A stretch of 43,094 nt of DNA from the NCBI RefSeq assembly GCF_000521785.1, contig NZ_JALZ01000021.1, forward strand, positions 1 through 43,094, in the 5' to 3' direction. The position numbers were made by a program, and so were the translations under genes. Shown piece after piece: positions 30,361 through 37,720 of the stretch. The notes beneath the pieces are model-generated. The model made no database searches. It was not told the DNA's origin and saw only the letters and a list, made by a program, of their open reading frames with translations. Position 1 is the first letter of the stretch. Each line of letters opens with the position of its first letter. The DNA is from Roseivivax halodurans JCM 10272 (GTDB lineage Bacteria; Pseudomonadota; Alphaproteobacteria; Rhodobacterales; Rhodobacteraceae).

Positions 30361-30711
30361 ATGGAACCCCGTCGCATCACCAACACCTTCCCGGACGCGC
30401 TGCGGCCGATCATGCATGAGCTCGGCTCGGACATCGCCGCGGCGCGCAAGGTGCGCAAGCTGACCCAGCAGGACATGGCCGACAGGCTCAATGTCGGCCG
30501 GACCACCGTGGTGCGCCTCGAGAAGGGGGACCCGCGGGTGAGCTTCGGCACCTACGCGATGGCAGCCTGGGTGATGGGGCTGGAGCAGGGACTACTTTCC
30601 GTTTTCGCACAGGAGCGCGATGCTGGGTTCCAGAAAGCGGCGCGGCACGGTCTTCCGAAACGCGTGCGGCACCCGTCGCCCGAGTCCGAACTCGGCGACC
30701 TCGACTTCTGA
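30361..30711 (+). CDS. HipB-like XRE antitoxin
   Basis: 116 residues from MEPRRITNTFPDALRP. LGSDIAAARKVRKLTQQDMADRLNVGRTTVVRLEKGDP.VSFGTYAMAAWVMG is an XRE helix-turn-helix. The tail after residue 80 (FAQERDAGFQKAAR...) is the usual region contacting HipA. It precedes the HipA-like gene by 13 bases, and an inverted repeat lies ahead. Confidence 0.87.
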   Translation: MEPRRITNTFPDALRPIMHELGSDIAAARKVRKLTQQDMADRLNVGRTTVVRLEKGDPRVSFGTYAMAAWVMGLEQGLLSVFAQERDAGFQKAARHGLPKRVRHPSPESELGDLDF

Positions 30712-30724
30712 CCGGAGGCCCGTG

Positions 30725-32005
30725 ATGGACTACAAGGCGATCGTCTTCATCGAACTCGGCGGCGAGAGCGTCCCTGCGGGTCGCATCCAGATCTCCGAGG
30801 ACGGCAACCACACCCGGAGCATTTTCGGCTACGGCCGCGGCTATCTCGAGCGCGCCGATGCGGTGGCGATCGATCCGGTGCAGATGCCGCTCACCAGCGA
30901 GGTGATCCGCACGCCGGAGGATTTCGCGCTCTTCAACGGGATCCGCGACGCGGCGCCGGACGCCTGGGGGCGGTCGCTGATCGACAAGTACGTGCTGCGC
31001 AAGCTGAACCGGCCGGCGAACGAGGCGGAGTTCCTCCTCGCCTCGCAGAGCGGCACGCGCATCGGCGCGCTGCGTTTCGGTGCGAACCCCACGCGGCCGG
31101 GGCAGGCGCTCTCCTTCACGCTGCCCGACTTCTCGCCAAGTCTCGGCGATCTCGCGCAGTTTCAGGAGCTGGTCGACCAGGTCGGCCGGGACGAGCGACC
31201 CGAGGAGCACCTGATGGATTTCGTGTCCCCGGGCTCGGATCTCGGCGGCGCGCGGCCCAAGGGCACCGTTCTGGTGGACGGCTTTCCCTGGCTGGTGAAG
31301 TTCGGCAAGGAGGGCGACCGGGTATCGATGGCGCGCACCGAGGCGGGCTGTCTCGACCTTTGCGAGATGGCCGGCCTTCCGACCTGCGAGCGCGACGTGA
31401 CCACGATCGGGGGCCGGGACGCGCTGCTCCTGAAGCGGTTCGACCGCAGCCAGGATGACGAGGGCCGGGTCCGGCGCCGTCACATGGTCTCTTCGCTGAC
31501 GCTGCTCGGCGCGCACGAGCTTGACCGATCCGCCTCCGGCTATGCCGACATCTACGATGCGCTGCGGCGCTACGGGGCGGCGCCCGCGGGCGAAGAGGTC
31601 TATCGCCGGATGGTGATGAACGTCCTCTGCGGCAATACCGACGACCACTACCGCAACCATGCCTTCCTTCTTGGGGAAGACGGGCGCTACGAGCCGAGCC
31701 CGGTCTACGACGTCACCCCGTCGCTGCAGGTCAGCAGCTCGCGGGCGATGTTCCTGCATCTCGGCCGCGCCGGTGCGGGCCGTGAAGCAAGGCTCGAGGC
31801 CGCGGTCGACGGGGCTGAGAGCCTCGGCCTTCAGCGCGCCGAGGCGGTGACGATCGCCAACGAGCTGTCCCGGATGGTTGCTGCCAACTGGCGCTCTGTG
31901 ATGCAGGCGCGCGGGTGCTCGGCGCACGATATCGAGATGATCGAAAACTCGTTCTCGGAGGCGGGCCGGACGGTCGAGCCGGAGCCGAAAGACCCCGGCC
32001 TCTGA
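30725..32005 (+). CDS. HipA-like kinase toxin
   Basis: 426 residues, family length. Motifs: IRDAAPDAWGR (N-subdomain), GARPKG at 175-180 (ATP-loop), LLLKRFDR, catalytic NTDDHYRNH at 304-312 and the metal-binding YDVTPSL at 328. HipA kinases phosphorylate aminoacyl-tRNA synthetases such as GltX (E. coli HipA) or TrpS (HipT) and so stop translation by blocking tRNA charging. On an element that carries a tRNA array without an intact Glu tRNA this is worth noting. The active-site residues appear intact. ATG with GGAGGCC ahead. Confidence 0.93.
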   Translation: MDYKAIVFIELGGESVPAGRIQISEDGNHTRSIFGYGRGYLERADAVAIDPVQMPLTSEVIRTPEDFALFNGIRDAAPDAWGRSLIDKYVLRKLNRPANEAEFLLASQSGTRIGALRFGANPTRPGQALSFTLPDFSPSLGDLAQFQELVDQVGRDERPEEHLMDFVSPGSDLGGARPKGTVLVDGFPWLVKFGKEGDRVSMARTEAGCLDLCEMAGLPTCERDVTTIGGRDALLLKRFDRSQDDEGRVRRRHMVSSLTLLGAHELDRSASGYADIYDALRRYGAAPAGEEVYRRMVMNVLCGNTDDHYRNHAFLLGEDGRYEPSPVYDVTPSLQVSSSRAMFLHLGRAGAGREARLEAAVDGAESLGLQRAEAVTIANELSRMVAANWRSVMQARGCSAHDIEMIENSFSEAGRTVEPEPKDPGL

Positions 32006-32016
32006 ATTCGCCCAGC

Positions 32017-32325
32017 CTATTCCATCGTGTGCGTATCGCGGCCCGCAGATCCTGCCGGCGCGGAGAGCGCGCCAAGTTCGGCGATGATGCGCTCATAGCG
32101 CGATAGCAGCGCGGACAGATCCCCGATCGCGCTGCGCAGCTCTCCACGCACGTCGTTCTCACGGGAGAGGACGTGCCTCGCCGAGAATGCAAACTTCGCC
32201 GGATTGTCGCCCTGCAACGCGCGATACGCGTCCTCGAAACGGGCGCCCAGCTCGGCGGCCAGTTCGTCGAGTGCTGCCAAGGAAGACTGCGCCGCGTTCG
32301 GGCGAAGTTGTGTCTGGTGCATCAT
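32017..32325 (-). CDS. Unknown helical protein
   Basis: 102 residues from MMHQTQLRPNAAQ; GGAG lies about nine bases ahead. Mostly helical with heptad-like LLSRYERIIAELGAL and ALDELAAELGARFEDAY, a probable coiled coil. It faces the HipA gene tail to tail. A TTGCGAAAATATC motif lies about 60 bases upstream in its orientation. Confidence 0.65.
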   Translation of the reverse strand: MMHQTQLRPNAAQSSLAALDELAAELGARFEDAYRALQGDNPAKFAFSARHVLSRENDVRGELRSAIGDLSALLSRYERIIAELGALSAPAGSAGRDTHTME

Positions 32326-32340
32326 GTCCGGCTCCAATCG

Positions 32341-32400
32341 ATATGCGAAAAACAATATCGCTTGCGACTGCGCCGGTCCATTGATATTTTCGCAATACCG
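32341..32400. promoter_or_regulatory. Divergent pair of TGCGAAAA motifs
   Basis: ATATGCGAAAAACAATATCG on the plus strand (32341) points to the H-NS-like gene. TATTGCGAAAATATCAA on the minus strand (32381-32397) points to the unknown helical gene. One control region thus serves both directions. Confidence 0.6.
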
Positions 32401-32478
32401 GTCAAACGGCTCACCGCCTTGCATCTCTTTCAAGACGGTGATTTCTCACCACTAAAATAAGCATTGCGAGCACGAACC

Positions 32479-32805
32479 ATGAGCGACGAAATCAATATCG
32501 ATGCGCTGGACAAAGACGAACTCCTCAAGCTGAGAAAGGACGTCGAGAAAGCGCTCGAAACGATCGAGCAGCGGAATTATCAGCGCGCGATGAAGGCGGC
32601 CGACGATGCGGCGCGCGAGTATGGCTTCTCGTTGAGTGATTTGACCAAGGCGAAAAGCGGTGGAGCCGCCAAGCCGGCCAATCCGCCGAAATACGCCAAC
32701 CCGGACAATCCGAGCCAGACCTGGTCTGGCCGCGGTCGCCAGCCGAAATGGTTCATCGAGGCGCGTGAGGCCGGCAAGTCGGCCGAGGATCTCGAGATCG
32801 CCTGA
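32479..32805 (+). CDS. H-NS/HvrA family nucleoid protein
   Basis: 108 residues. The N-terminal coiled coil (DELLKLRKDVEKALETIEQ) is for oligomerisation. The C-terminal YANPDNPSQ and TWSGRGRQPKW (81-91) form the H-NS DNA-binding motif, whose SGRGRQP loop enters the minor groove of A+T-rich DNA. Such proteins silence foreign A+T-rich genes; on this element they could control the A+T-rich islands at 660-3600 and 18950-19130. Confidence 0.93.
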   Translation: MSDEINIDALDKDELLKLRKDVEKALETIEQRNYQRAMKAADDAAREYGFSLSDLTKAKSGGAAKPANPPKYANPDNPSQTWSGRGRQPKWFIEAREAGKSAEDLEIA

Positions 32806-32853
32806 TCCCGGGGACGGCCTGATGCCCCGGCGGATACGCCGGGGCGGGCCGGC

Positions 32854-33114
32854 TCAGACCGCTTTGGGGTCGCGCTTGGAAGCGCGGGCGGCGAGTACCG
32901 CCCAGATCATCGCGATCGGCCAGGTTAGGAGGGCTCCAATGCCGAGGGTTGCAGCGCCGATGATCATCGCAACGATGATCAGGAAGATGCCGCCGCCGAT
33001 CGTGGCGTAGAGCAGCCCGAGCGGGCCGAAGAGGAACGTGAGGAGAAAGGCGGCGATGACGCTTTTCTCCTGGCGGGCGACGATGATCGTGGTGGTGTTC
33101 TGCGGCTCGGACAT
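32854..33114 (-). CDS. Small membrane protein
   Basis: 86 residues. After a polar start (MSEPQNTTTIIVARQEK) come two or three membrane segments (VIAAFLLTFLFGPLGLLYA, FLIIVAMIIGAATLG, LTWPIAMIWAVLAA) and a basic end (RASKRDPKAV). The FLFGPLGLLYA phrase resembles TM2-like membrane modules. Ribosome site AGGAGACAG. Function unknown. Confidence 0.75.
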   Translation of the reverse strand: MSEPQNTTTIIVARQEKSVIAAFLLTFLFGPLGLLYATIGGGIFLIIVAMIIGAATLGIGALLTWPIAMIWAVLAARASKRDPKAV

Positions 33115-33276
33115 CTGCTGTCTCCTCGGTTTTTTCTGTTGGGCAAAGCCGATGTCGCGATGTCGTGCCGGGTATGACGCGGGGCTGCCGAAAAAATCCT
33201 GAAATTCAGCGCGTCGTCACGTGGACGAGGGGGAAAGCCGGCCGGTCGGCCGCGCTCCGAAGCGGAACGGCCGGGT

Positions 33277-33492
33277 TCAGACCCGACCGTAGGCCGCCTC
33301 GTAGGCGACGTCTTCAATGCTGACGCTTGAGATGCCGATGTCGGCCAGATCCCGGTCGGTCATGCGAGCGAGCTCGCCGTAGACGCGGGTGAATTCGCGG
33401 CGCCGCGCGCGTTCGGCGCGGAGCGTGTCGAGATAGGCCGCGACGCGGTCGCGGAGGCTGGCACGTGCCGGCGCGAGGGTGATGTCGGCCAT
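33277..33492 (-). CDS. DUF1127 family protein
   Basis: 71 residues. RRREFTRVYGELARMTDRDLADIGIS followed by SIEDVAYEAAYG is the DUF1127 signature, a short Arg-rich domain common in alphaproteobacteria; some members act on RNA turnover or phosphate signalling. AGGAG lies upstream. Monocistronic. Confidence 0.9.
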   Translation of the reverse strand: MADITLAPARASLRDRVAAYLDTLRAERARRREFTRVYGELARMTDRDLADIGISSVSIEDVAYEAAYGRV

Positions 33493-33702
33493 GAATGGCT
33501 CCTGTTATGCTCGTGTTTATCGCTAACAGGAAGATGGCCATCATGCAGGTCCCGGACCACGTCCAAGACGTGGATGCCGCGTTGCAGCATGGGCATGGCG
33601 CCCATTCCGTCGCCGAGTGCGGTCAGATTTTTTGGCCTCGACCCGTCATGGCGGCCCACCCACCGAGACATCGGTTTCGACACTCGACACAGGAGCCCGC
33701 CC

Positions 33703-34986
33703 ATGACCGCACCCCACGCCATCGCCCTCGGCCGCACGATCGCCGAAAAGACCCCGCTCGGCTTCGGTGCGGGATCCGCCGCGGCGGCGGGCGAGCTCAT
33801 CACCGACGAGACCGATGCGGGCCTCGTCACCATCGCCGGCACCGGGACTGGCAAAGGGGTCTCCCAGGTGATCCCGACCGCGCTCACCTATCCCGGCTCC
33901 ATGGTCATCATGGACGTGAAAGGCGAGATCTCCGCCGTCACGGCACGGGCGCGGCGCGCAATGGGCCAGAAGGTCATCACGCTCGACCCGTTCGGTCCGC
34001 GCACCGACGCGCTCAATCCGATGGAGGCGATCGACCCGCTCTCGGACGACGCCTACGACCAGTGCAAGCGCATCGCCAAGCTCATCGGCCCGGGCATGCC
34101 CGCACACGCGGATCCGTTCTGGGACGACATGGCCGAACAGATCATCGCCGGGACGCTGCTGTTCCTCGCGACGCATATCCGCCGCCCCGACCGGTCGCTG
34201 TCGCTGCTGCACCGGATGTGGGGCGTCGCGGATCACCTCGAGGAGATGCTCGCGGCGATGCGGAGCTGCGATCTCCACGGCGGCGCGATGATCGCAGGCG
34301 CGCGCGCCTATGCCGACGCGCCCGACAAGACCGGGGCGTCGATCCTGACCTCCGTCAGGGGCCATATCGCGTTTCTCGCCTCCGAGCGATCGAGCCGGTC
34401 GCTGAAGGGCGGCTGGGGCCTGCTGAAGCAGATCCGCGAGAACGAGCCGATGACGATCTACCTGCGCGTTCCCCCGAACATGCTGCAAAGCCACAAGTCG
34501 CTGCTGCGGGTCTGGCTCGGCACGATCCTCAACACGGTCACCGAGCGCAAGGTACGTCCGGCCGTCCCGGATCTCTTCCTCGTCGACGAGGCGGCGACGC
34601 TCGGGTACCTCGACGAGCTGTTGACCGCGGCCTCGCTGCTTCGCGGCTACGGCCTCAGGACCTGGACGTTCTGGCAGAGCGTCGGCCAGATCGACGCCCT
34701 CTACGGACCGCGGGGCGCGGAGATCCTCGACAACGCCGGCACGTTGTCGATGTTCGGCGCCGCGAACGCCTCGGCCGCGAACAACCTCGCCTACCTCACC
34801 GGTTACCAGGGGAAGATCCTGGGCATGCCGAAATCCGAACAGGTGATCGTTCGGCAGGGCGACGAGCCGATGCGGGCCAGCAAGCTGAACTATCTCGGGG
34901 ATCGGGCCTACAAAGGCCGCTTCGATCCGAACCCGTTCCACGCCAGGACCCGGGCTGTCGACCGCAGCGACGAGGTGGCGGCATGA
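33703..34986 (+). CDS. VirD4/TraG-like coupling ATPase without N-terminal membrane part
   Basis: 427 residues. Walker A GTGTGKGV at 46-53, then the VirD4 block VIMDVKGEISAVTA and LDPFGP, the DKTGASILTSVRGHIAFL region, Walker B LFLVDEAATLG near 290, and the C-terminal FWQSVGQIDALYG. Type IV coupling proteins carry relaxase-DNA complexes to the secretion channel. Usual members have 550-650 residues with two N-terminal TM segments; here the protein starts directly before the ATPase core, so it is a soluble form. GGAG precedes the ATG, and there is no upstream membrane segment in frame. Coupled by ATGA to the acidic gene that follows. Confidence 0.9.
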   Translation: MTAPHAIALGRTIAEKTPLGFGAGSAAAAGELITDETDAGLVTIAGTGTGKGVSQVIPTALTYPGSMVIMDVKGEISAVTARARRAMGQKVITLDPFGPRTDALNPMEAIDPLSDDAYDQCKRIAKLIGPGMPAHADPFWDDMAEQIIAGTLLFLATHIRRPDRSLSLLHRMWGVADHLEEMLAAMRSCDLHGGAMIAGARAYADAPDKTGASILTSVRGHIAFLASERSSRSLKGGWGLLKQIRENEPMTIYLRVPPNMLQSHKSLLRVWLGTILNTVTERKVRPAVPDLFLVDEAATLGYLDELLTAASLLRGYGLRTWTFWQSVGQIDALYGPRGAEILDNAGTLSMFGAANASAANNLAYLTGYQGKILGMPKSEQVIVRQGDEPMRASKLNYLGDRAYKGRFDPNPFHARTRAVDRSDEVAA

Positions 34987-35636
34987 GCTGCGCCGTGAGG
35001 GATCAGCAGGGGCTAAGTGCGCTCACCGAGGAGATCCGCTGGCGGTACGGCGACGAATATGAGCCGGCCGTCCGGCTGGACGGGTGGCCGCAGACCGAAG
35101 GTGAAAGGAGAAAGACGGCGGCGCGGCTCCTTGAGCCGGTCTATCCGGAAGACCGGGACAACGACCTGTCGCCGGAGGAATGGCTCGAGGTCTGCTGTGT
35201 GTCCTGGGACATGCGGATCGGCACCGACGGCAAGCCTGCCGACACACCTCAGGCCCGGATGGCCCGACAGGCGCTCCAGTACCGCCATACCCAGGCCTGG
35301 GTGGCTCGCTGCTGGGGCCTCGACGGGCCCGAGCCGCCGGTCCCGGAACCAGAACCGGAGACCGACTGGGATGCGCCCGTCTTCGTCATGACAACCGATG
35401 CGGGGGGCGATCCCGATGATACCGTCGATCACGACTTCGATCTCGAGGTCGACCTCGATGACGACGACCTATTCGAACTGGATGAGGACGACACGGCCGC
35501 GGAAGCGAACGACCGGCGCCGAGACGGCGAGTATGCACAGACGGTCTCGGCCGAGGAGGTGCTGGCCGAGATCGACGACCTCTTCGACAGCGCGGGTCCG
35601 GACACGACGTCGGATCCCGAAGAGATCCCGTTCTAG
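34983..35636 (+). CDS. Acidic protein coupled to the TraG-like gene
   Basis: 217 residues; its ATG overlaps the stop of the ATPase gene. The N-terminal half is globular (LTEEIRWRYGDEYEPAVRLD, then LEVCCVSWDMRIG). The C-terminal half is extremely Asp/Glu-rich (around DHDFDLEVDLDDDDLFELDE) with a second acidic patch at the end. Such tails often mimic DNA or hold a basic partner. No known family. Confidence 0.7.
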   Translation: MSCAVRDQQGLSALTEEIRWRYGDEYEPAVRLDGWPQTEGERRKTAARLLEPVYPEDRDNDLSPEEWLEVCCVSWDMRIGTDGKPADTPQARMARQALQYRHTQAWVARCWGLDGPEPPVPEPEPETDWDAPVFVMTTDAGGDPDDTVDHDFDLEVDLDDDDLFELDEDDTAAEANDRRRDGEYAQTVSAEEVLAEIDDLFDSAGPDTTSDPEEIPF

Positions 35637-35739
35637 GAGCCGCCCGGCGTCCGGGTCGTCGATGTCTGGATCCAGTGTCGCGCGGGTGCGCGCGGCGTCT
35701 CCCGTACGGGCGCAGTGGCCCTCTCCGGCAAGAGCCTAA

Positions 35740-35763
35740 GGGGTGCCGCCGCGTCGGCACCCC
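35740..35763. terminator. Hairpin after the TraG-like operon
   Basis: GGGGTGCCG pairs perfectly with CGGCACCCC around CCGCGT. An A-run follows at 35771 on the plus strand. Plausible end of the operon, although without a T-run. Confidence 0.5.
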
Positions 35764-35910
35764 GAACCTCAAAAAAAGGGCAGGGGATGCGGATTTCGCT
35801 TGAGTAAGTCCTCTTCATACAGTAGGTTATCGGCATGAGTTGATCTTTCCCACAGCTGGCCCCGCAAACCGTCACTTCTGGCGGCCGGTGAGCTGTGGAG
35901 ATCCGTTTCC

Positions 35911-36546
35911 TTGACATCGAAACGTGCCGGCGAGTGCAACCGCGTCGCCGAGCGTGCTGACCGGCAGAGGTCCGAGCGCGCATCCGGGAAGATCGTCTTC
36001 TCGTCCACCCACCAAATCGCGCCCGAGGCGCTCGCAAAAGCCATCCACGGCGCCATCAGCAGAGCAAGCGCCGGCGCCGCATCGCCACACCAGAGAGAGG
36101 ACCTGGTCGCCGAAACCCACCTCGCCATCGCCGAGCACGCTGCCGCCGGCAAGACGCTCACCGGCAATCTCGCCTCGTTCGCCTACCGCATCGCCTACAA
36201 CAAGACCTGCGATGCCTTCCGCGACCGCACCGACGCTCTCGCCCGCCGCGCCCATGGCGAGGCCGCCGACATCGCCCTCGACACCGCCCCCGATCGGGGC
36301 GAGACCCCCGAAGCCCGCATCCTCCGCCTCAGCGCGACGGCCATGAAGGCCAAGATCCTCACCGGCGCCCTGGCCGCCCTCAGTACCGAACAGCGCTCCG
36401 AGATCTACGCGCCGCTCCGTCGCACCGCCCCGCTGGCCCGCGGTACCGCCGCTCAGCGCACCACAGCCAACCGCATCGCGCAGCGGGAAAAGCGCGCCCG
36501 GGAGGTGCTGACCCGAGAGGTCGATGATCGCCGAGAGACCCTCTGA
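35911..36546 (+). CDS. Sigma-70 region 2-like protein
   Basis: 211 residues from a TTG start with GGAG 11 bases ahead. Residues about 62-106 (REDLVAETHLAIAEH...NLASFAYRIAYNKTCDAFRDR) match sigma-70 region 2 (EDLVQETFLR... WLYRIARNRVIDALR). A clear region 4 is not evident: the C-terminal part (LAALSTEQRSEIYAPLRRTAPLARGTAAQRTTANRIAQREKRAR) is helical and could be a diverged one. An element-borne sigma factor could read the TGCGAAAA motif promoters; this is speculation. Overlaps the exonuclease gene by 23 bases. Confidence 0.65.
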   Translation: MTSKRAGECNRVAERADRQRSERASGKIVFSSTHQIAPEALAKAIHGAISRASAGAASPHQREDLVAETHLAIAEHAAAGKTLTGNLASFAYRIAYNKTCDAFRDRTDALARRAHGEAADIALDTAPDRGETPEARILRLSATAMKAKILTGALAALSTEQRSEIYAPLRRTAPLARGTAAQRTTANRIAQREKRAREVLTREVDDRRETL

Positions 36547-37138
36547 AGAAAACGGGGCCGCCCAGACGGGCGGCCCGACCGGCCAGGAAACGCAGGAGAT
36601 AGACACGAGCGCATCGACCCAGGCCCTGGTCGACACCCGGCCCGCCTACTTTCTCGATTTCGAGGCCAGCTCTCTGGCAGACACGAGCTGGCCGGTGGAG
36701 ATCGGCATCGCTCGCATCGTGGACGGCGAGGTCGTCGCGGACTCGCGCCTGATCAGGCCGCACCCCACCTGGGAGCCCGAGGGCTGGTCCGACGAGAGCG
36801 CGCGCCTGCACGGCATCAACCTCGAACTGCTCGAGGCGGACGGGGCGCCCGCGGAGGAGGTGGCGGCCTGGTTCCGCGAGCGGAACGTCGGACTCGCGAT
36901 CACCGATAATCCGCATTTCGAGCAACGCTGGCTTATTCGGCTCCTCGCAACCGATCCGCCGTTCCCCGGCGTCGAGCTGCTGGACTACGACAGCTACCTG
37001 CGCATGAGCCTGCCCGACGCCGCGGCGCTTGGCCGGGCGGAGCGGGCGCGCAAGGCGGCGGGGCCTGCGCCGCATCGCGCCGGGCCCGATGCCGCGCGCC
37101 TTGCCGGCGCCTGGTTGGCGGGCATGGGTACGCCTTAA
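36524..37138 (+). CDS. DEDDh 3'-5' exonuclease (DnaQ-like)
   Basis: 204 residues. Exo I FLDFEASSL (Asp45, Glu47), then EIGIARIVDGEVV and LHGINLELLE, Exo II TDNPHFEQRW (Asp128), and Exo III HRAGPDAARLAG (His184, Asp189), the H-x4-D of the DEDDh group. Stand-alone members proofread, repair or trim RNA or DNA. The first 35 residues are low complexity and disordered. The start lies inside the sigma-like gene, so translation is coupled. Confidence 0.88.
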   Translation: MIAERPSEENGAAQTGGPTGQETQEIDTSASTQALVDTRPAYFLDFEASSLADTSWPVEIGIARIVDGEVVADSRLIRPHPTWEPEGWSDESARLHGINLELLEADGAPAEEVAAWFRERNVGLAITDNPHFEQRWLIRLLATDPPFPGVELLDYDSYLRMSLPDAAALGRAERARKAAGPAPHRAGPDAARLAGAWLAGMGTP

Positions 37139-37369
37139 CGTGGCCCCTGCGCCTTGGCCACGCCGGCTCTCGTTGCGTCTACCCTCAGGATGGCCCCAAG
37201 CCTTTCCAGGTGTTCACTACGCATCTGCGACTGAGGGAATAAAAAAGAAGAAGATCGGTTCATAACCTTTCAGGATCCACGTGGGCAGCGTTGGGGCAGC
37301 TCGGATGGTTATGTCCCCGGACATAGTGTAGCTAAGACGGTCATCGGGTTTGTCGGTAGGGTCGGGTTG
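37139..37369. other. Gap with a short palindrome
   Basis: No gene. TATGTCC-CC-GGACATA at 37310-37325 is a perfect palindrome around two bases, perhaps an operator or the end of a mobile element, since an IS remnant follows directly. Confidence 0.4.
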
Positions 37370-37720
37370 CGAACGCCAACCTGAACCGAGGGTGACCCGA
37401 TGACCAAACCATGATCGACCTGAGAGAGCTCGTTAAGAGGAGCCACTTCACGCCTTCCTCGCCGATCCGCTTGCCCCAATCAGTGAGTGAGGAAGGATAA
37501 CTGGAAGACGATGCTGGAAGAAGGTCTCCCCGCAAAAACACTGATAGTAACGGTCCTCGACCCACCGCGCGACCACCGCCTCGTCCGACAGCTTGAAGGC
37601 ATGCTTAAGATATAGCAGTCCCGCGACCGACCGGAGTTCGGAACTAATTTTAAGGGGGATCGCGGTACTCCCGCTCTCCGAGCAAAGCGGGCTACCTAGT
37701 CGGAAATGCTTAACTGACAT
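37370..37720 (-). pseudogene. IS5-family transposase remnant, frameshifted
   Basis: One minus-strand frame reads GLLYLKHAFKLSDEAVVARWVEDRYYQCFCGETFFQHRLPV, the N-terminal domain of IS5-type transposases. The continuation LTDWGKRIGEEGVKWLLLTS is in another frame (around 37430-37500), so the gene is shifted. The DDE core is missing. Confidence 0.75.

Noticed and set aside
30488-31927. A 479-codon minus-strand frame across hipA.
   Set aside because: Shadow of the HipA gene, whose motifs are complete on the plus strand.
33646-34941. A 431-codon minus-strand frame across the TraG-like gene.
   Set aside because: Shadow frame; Walker motifs are on the plus strand.
35740-35780. Rho-independent terminator with a U-run for the TraG operon.
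   Set aside because: The hairpin is good, but the run that follows is A rather than T on the plus strand, so it is listed only as a probable terminator structure.
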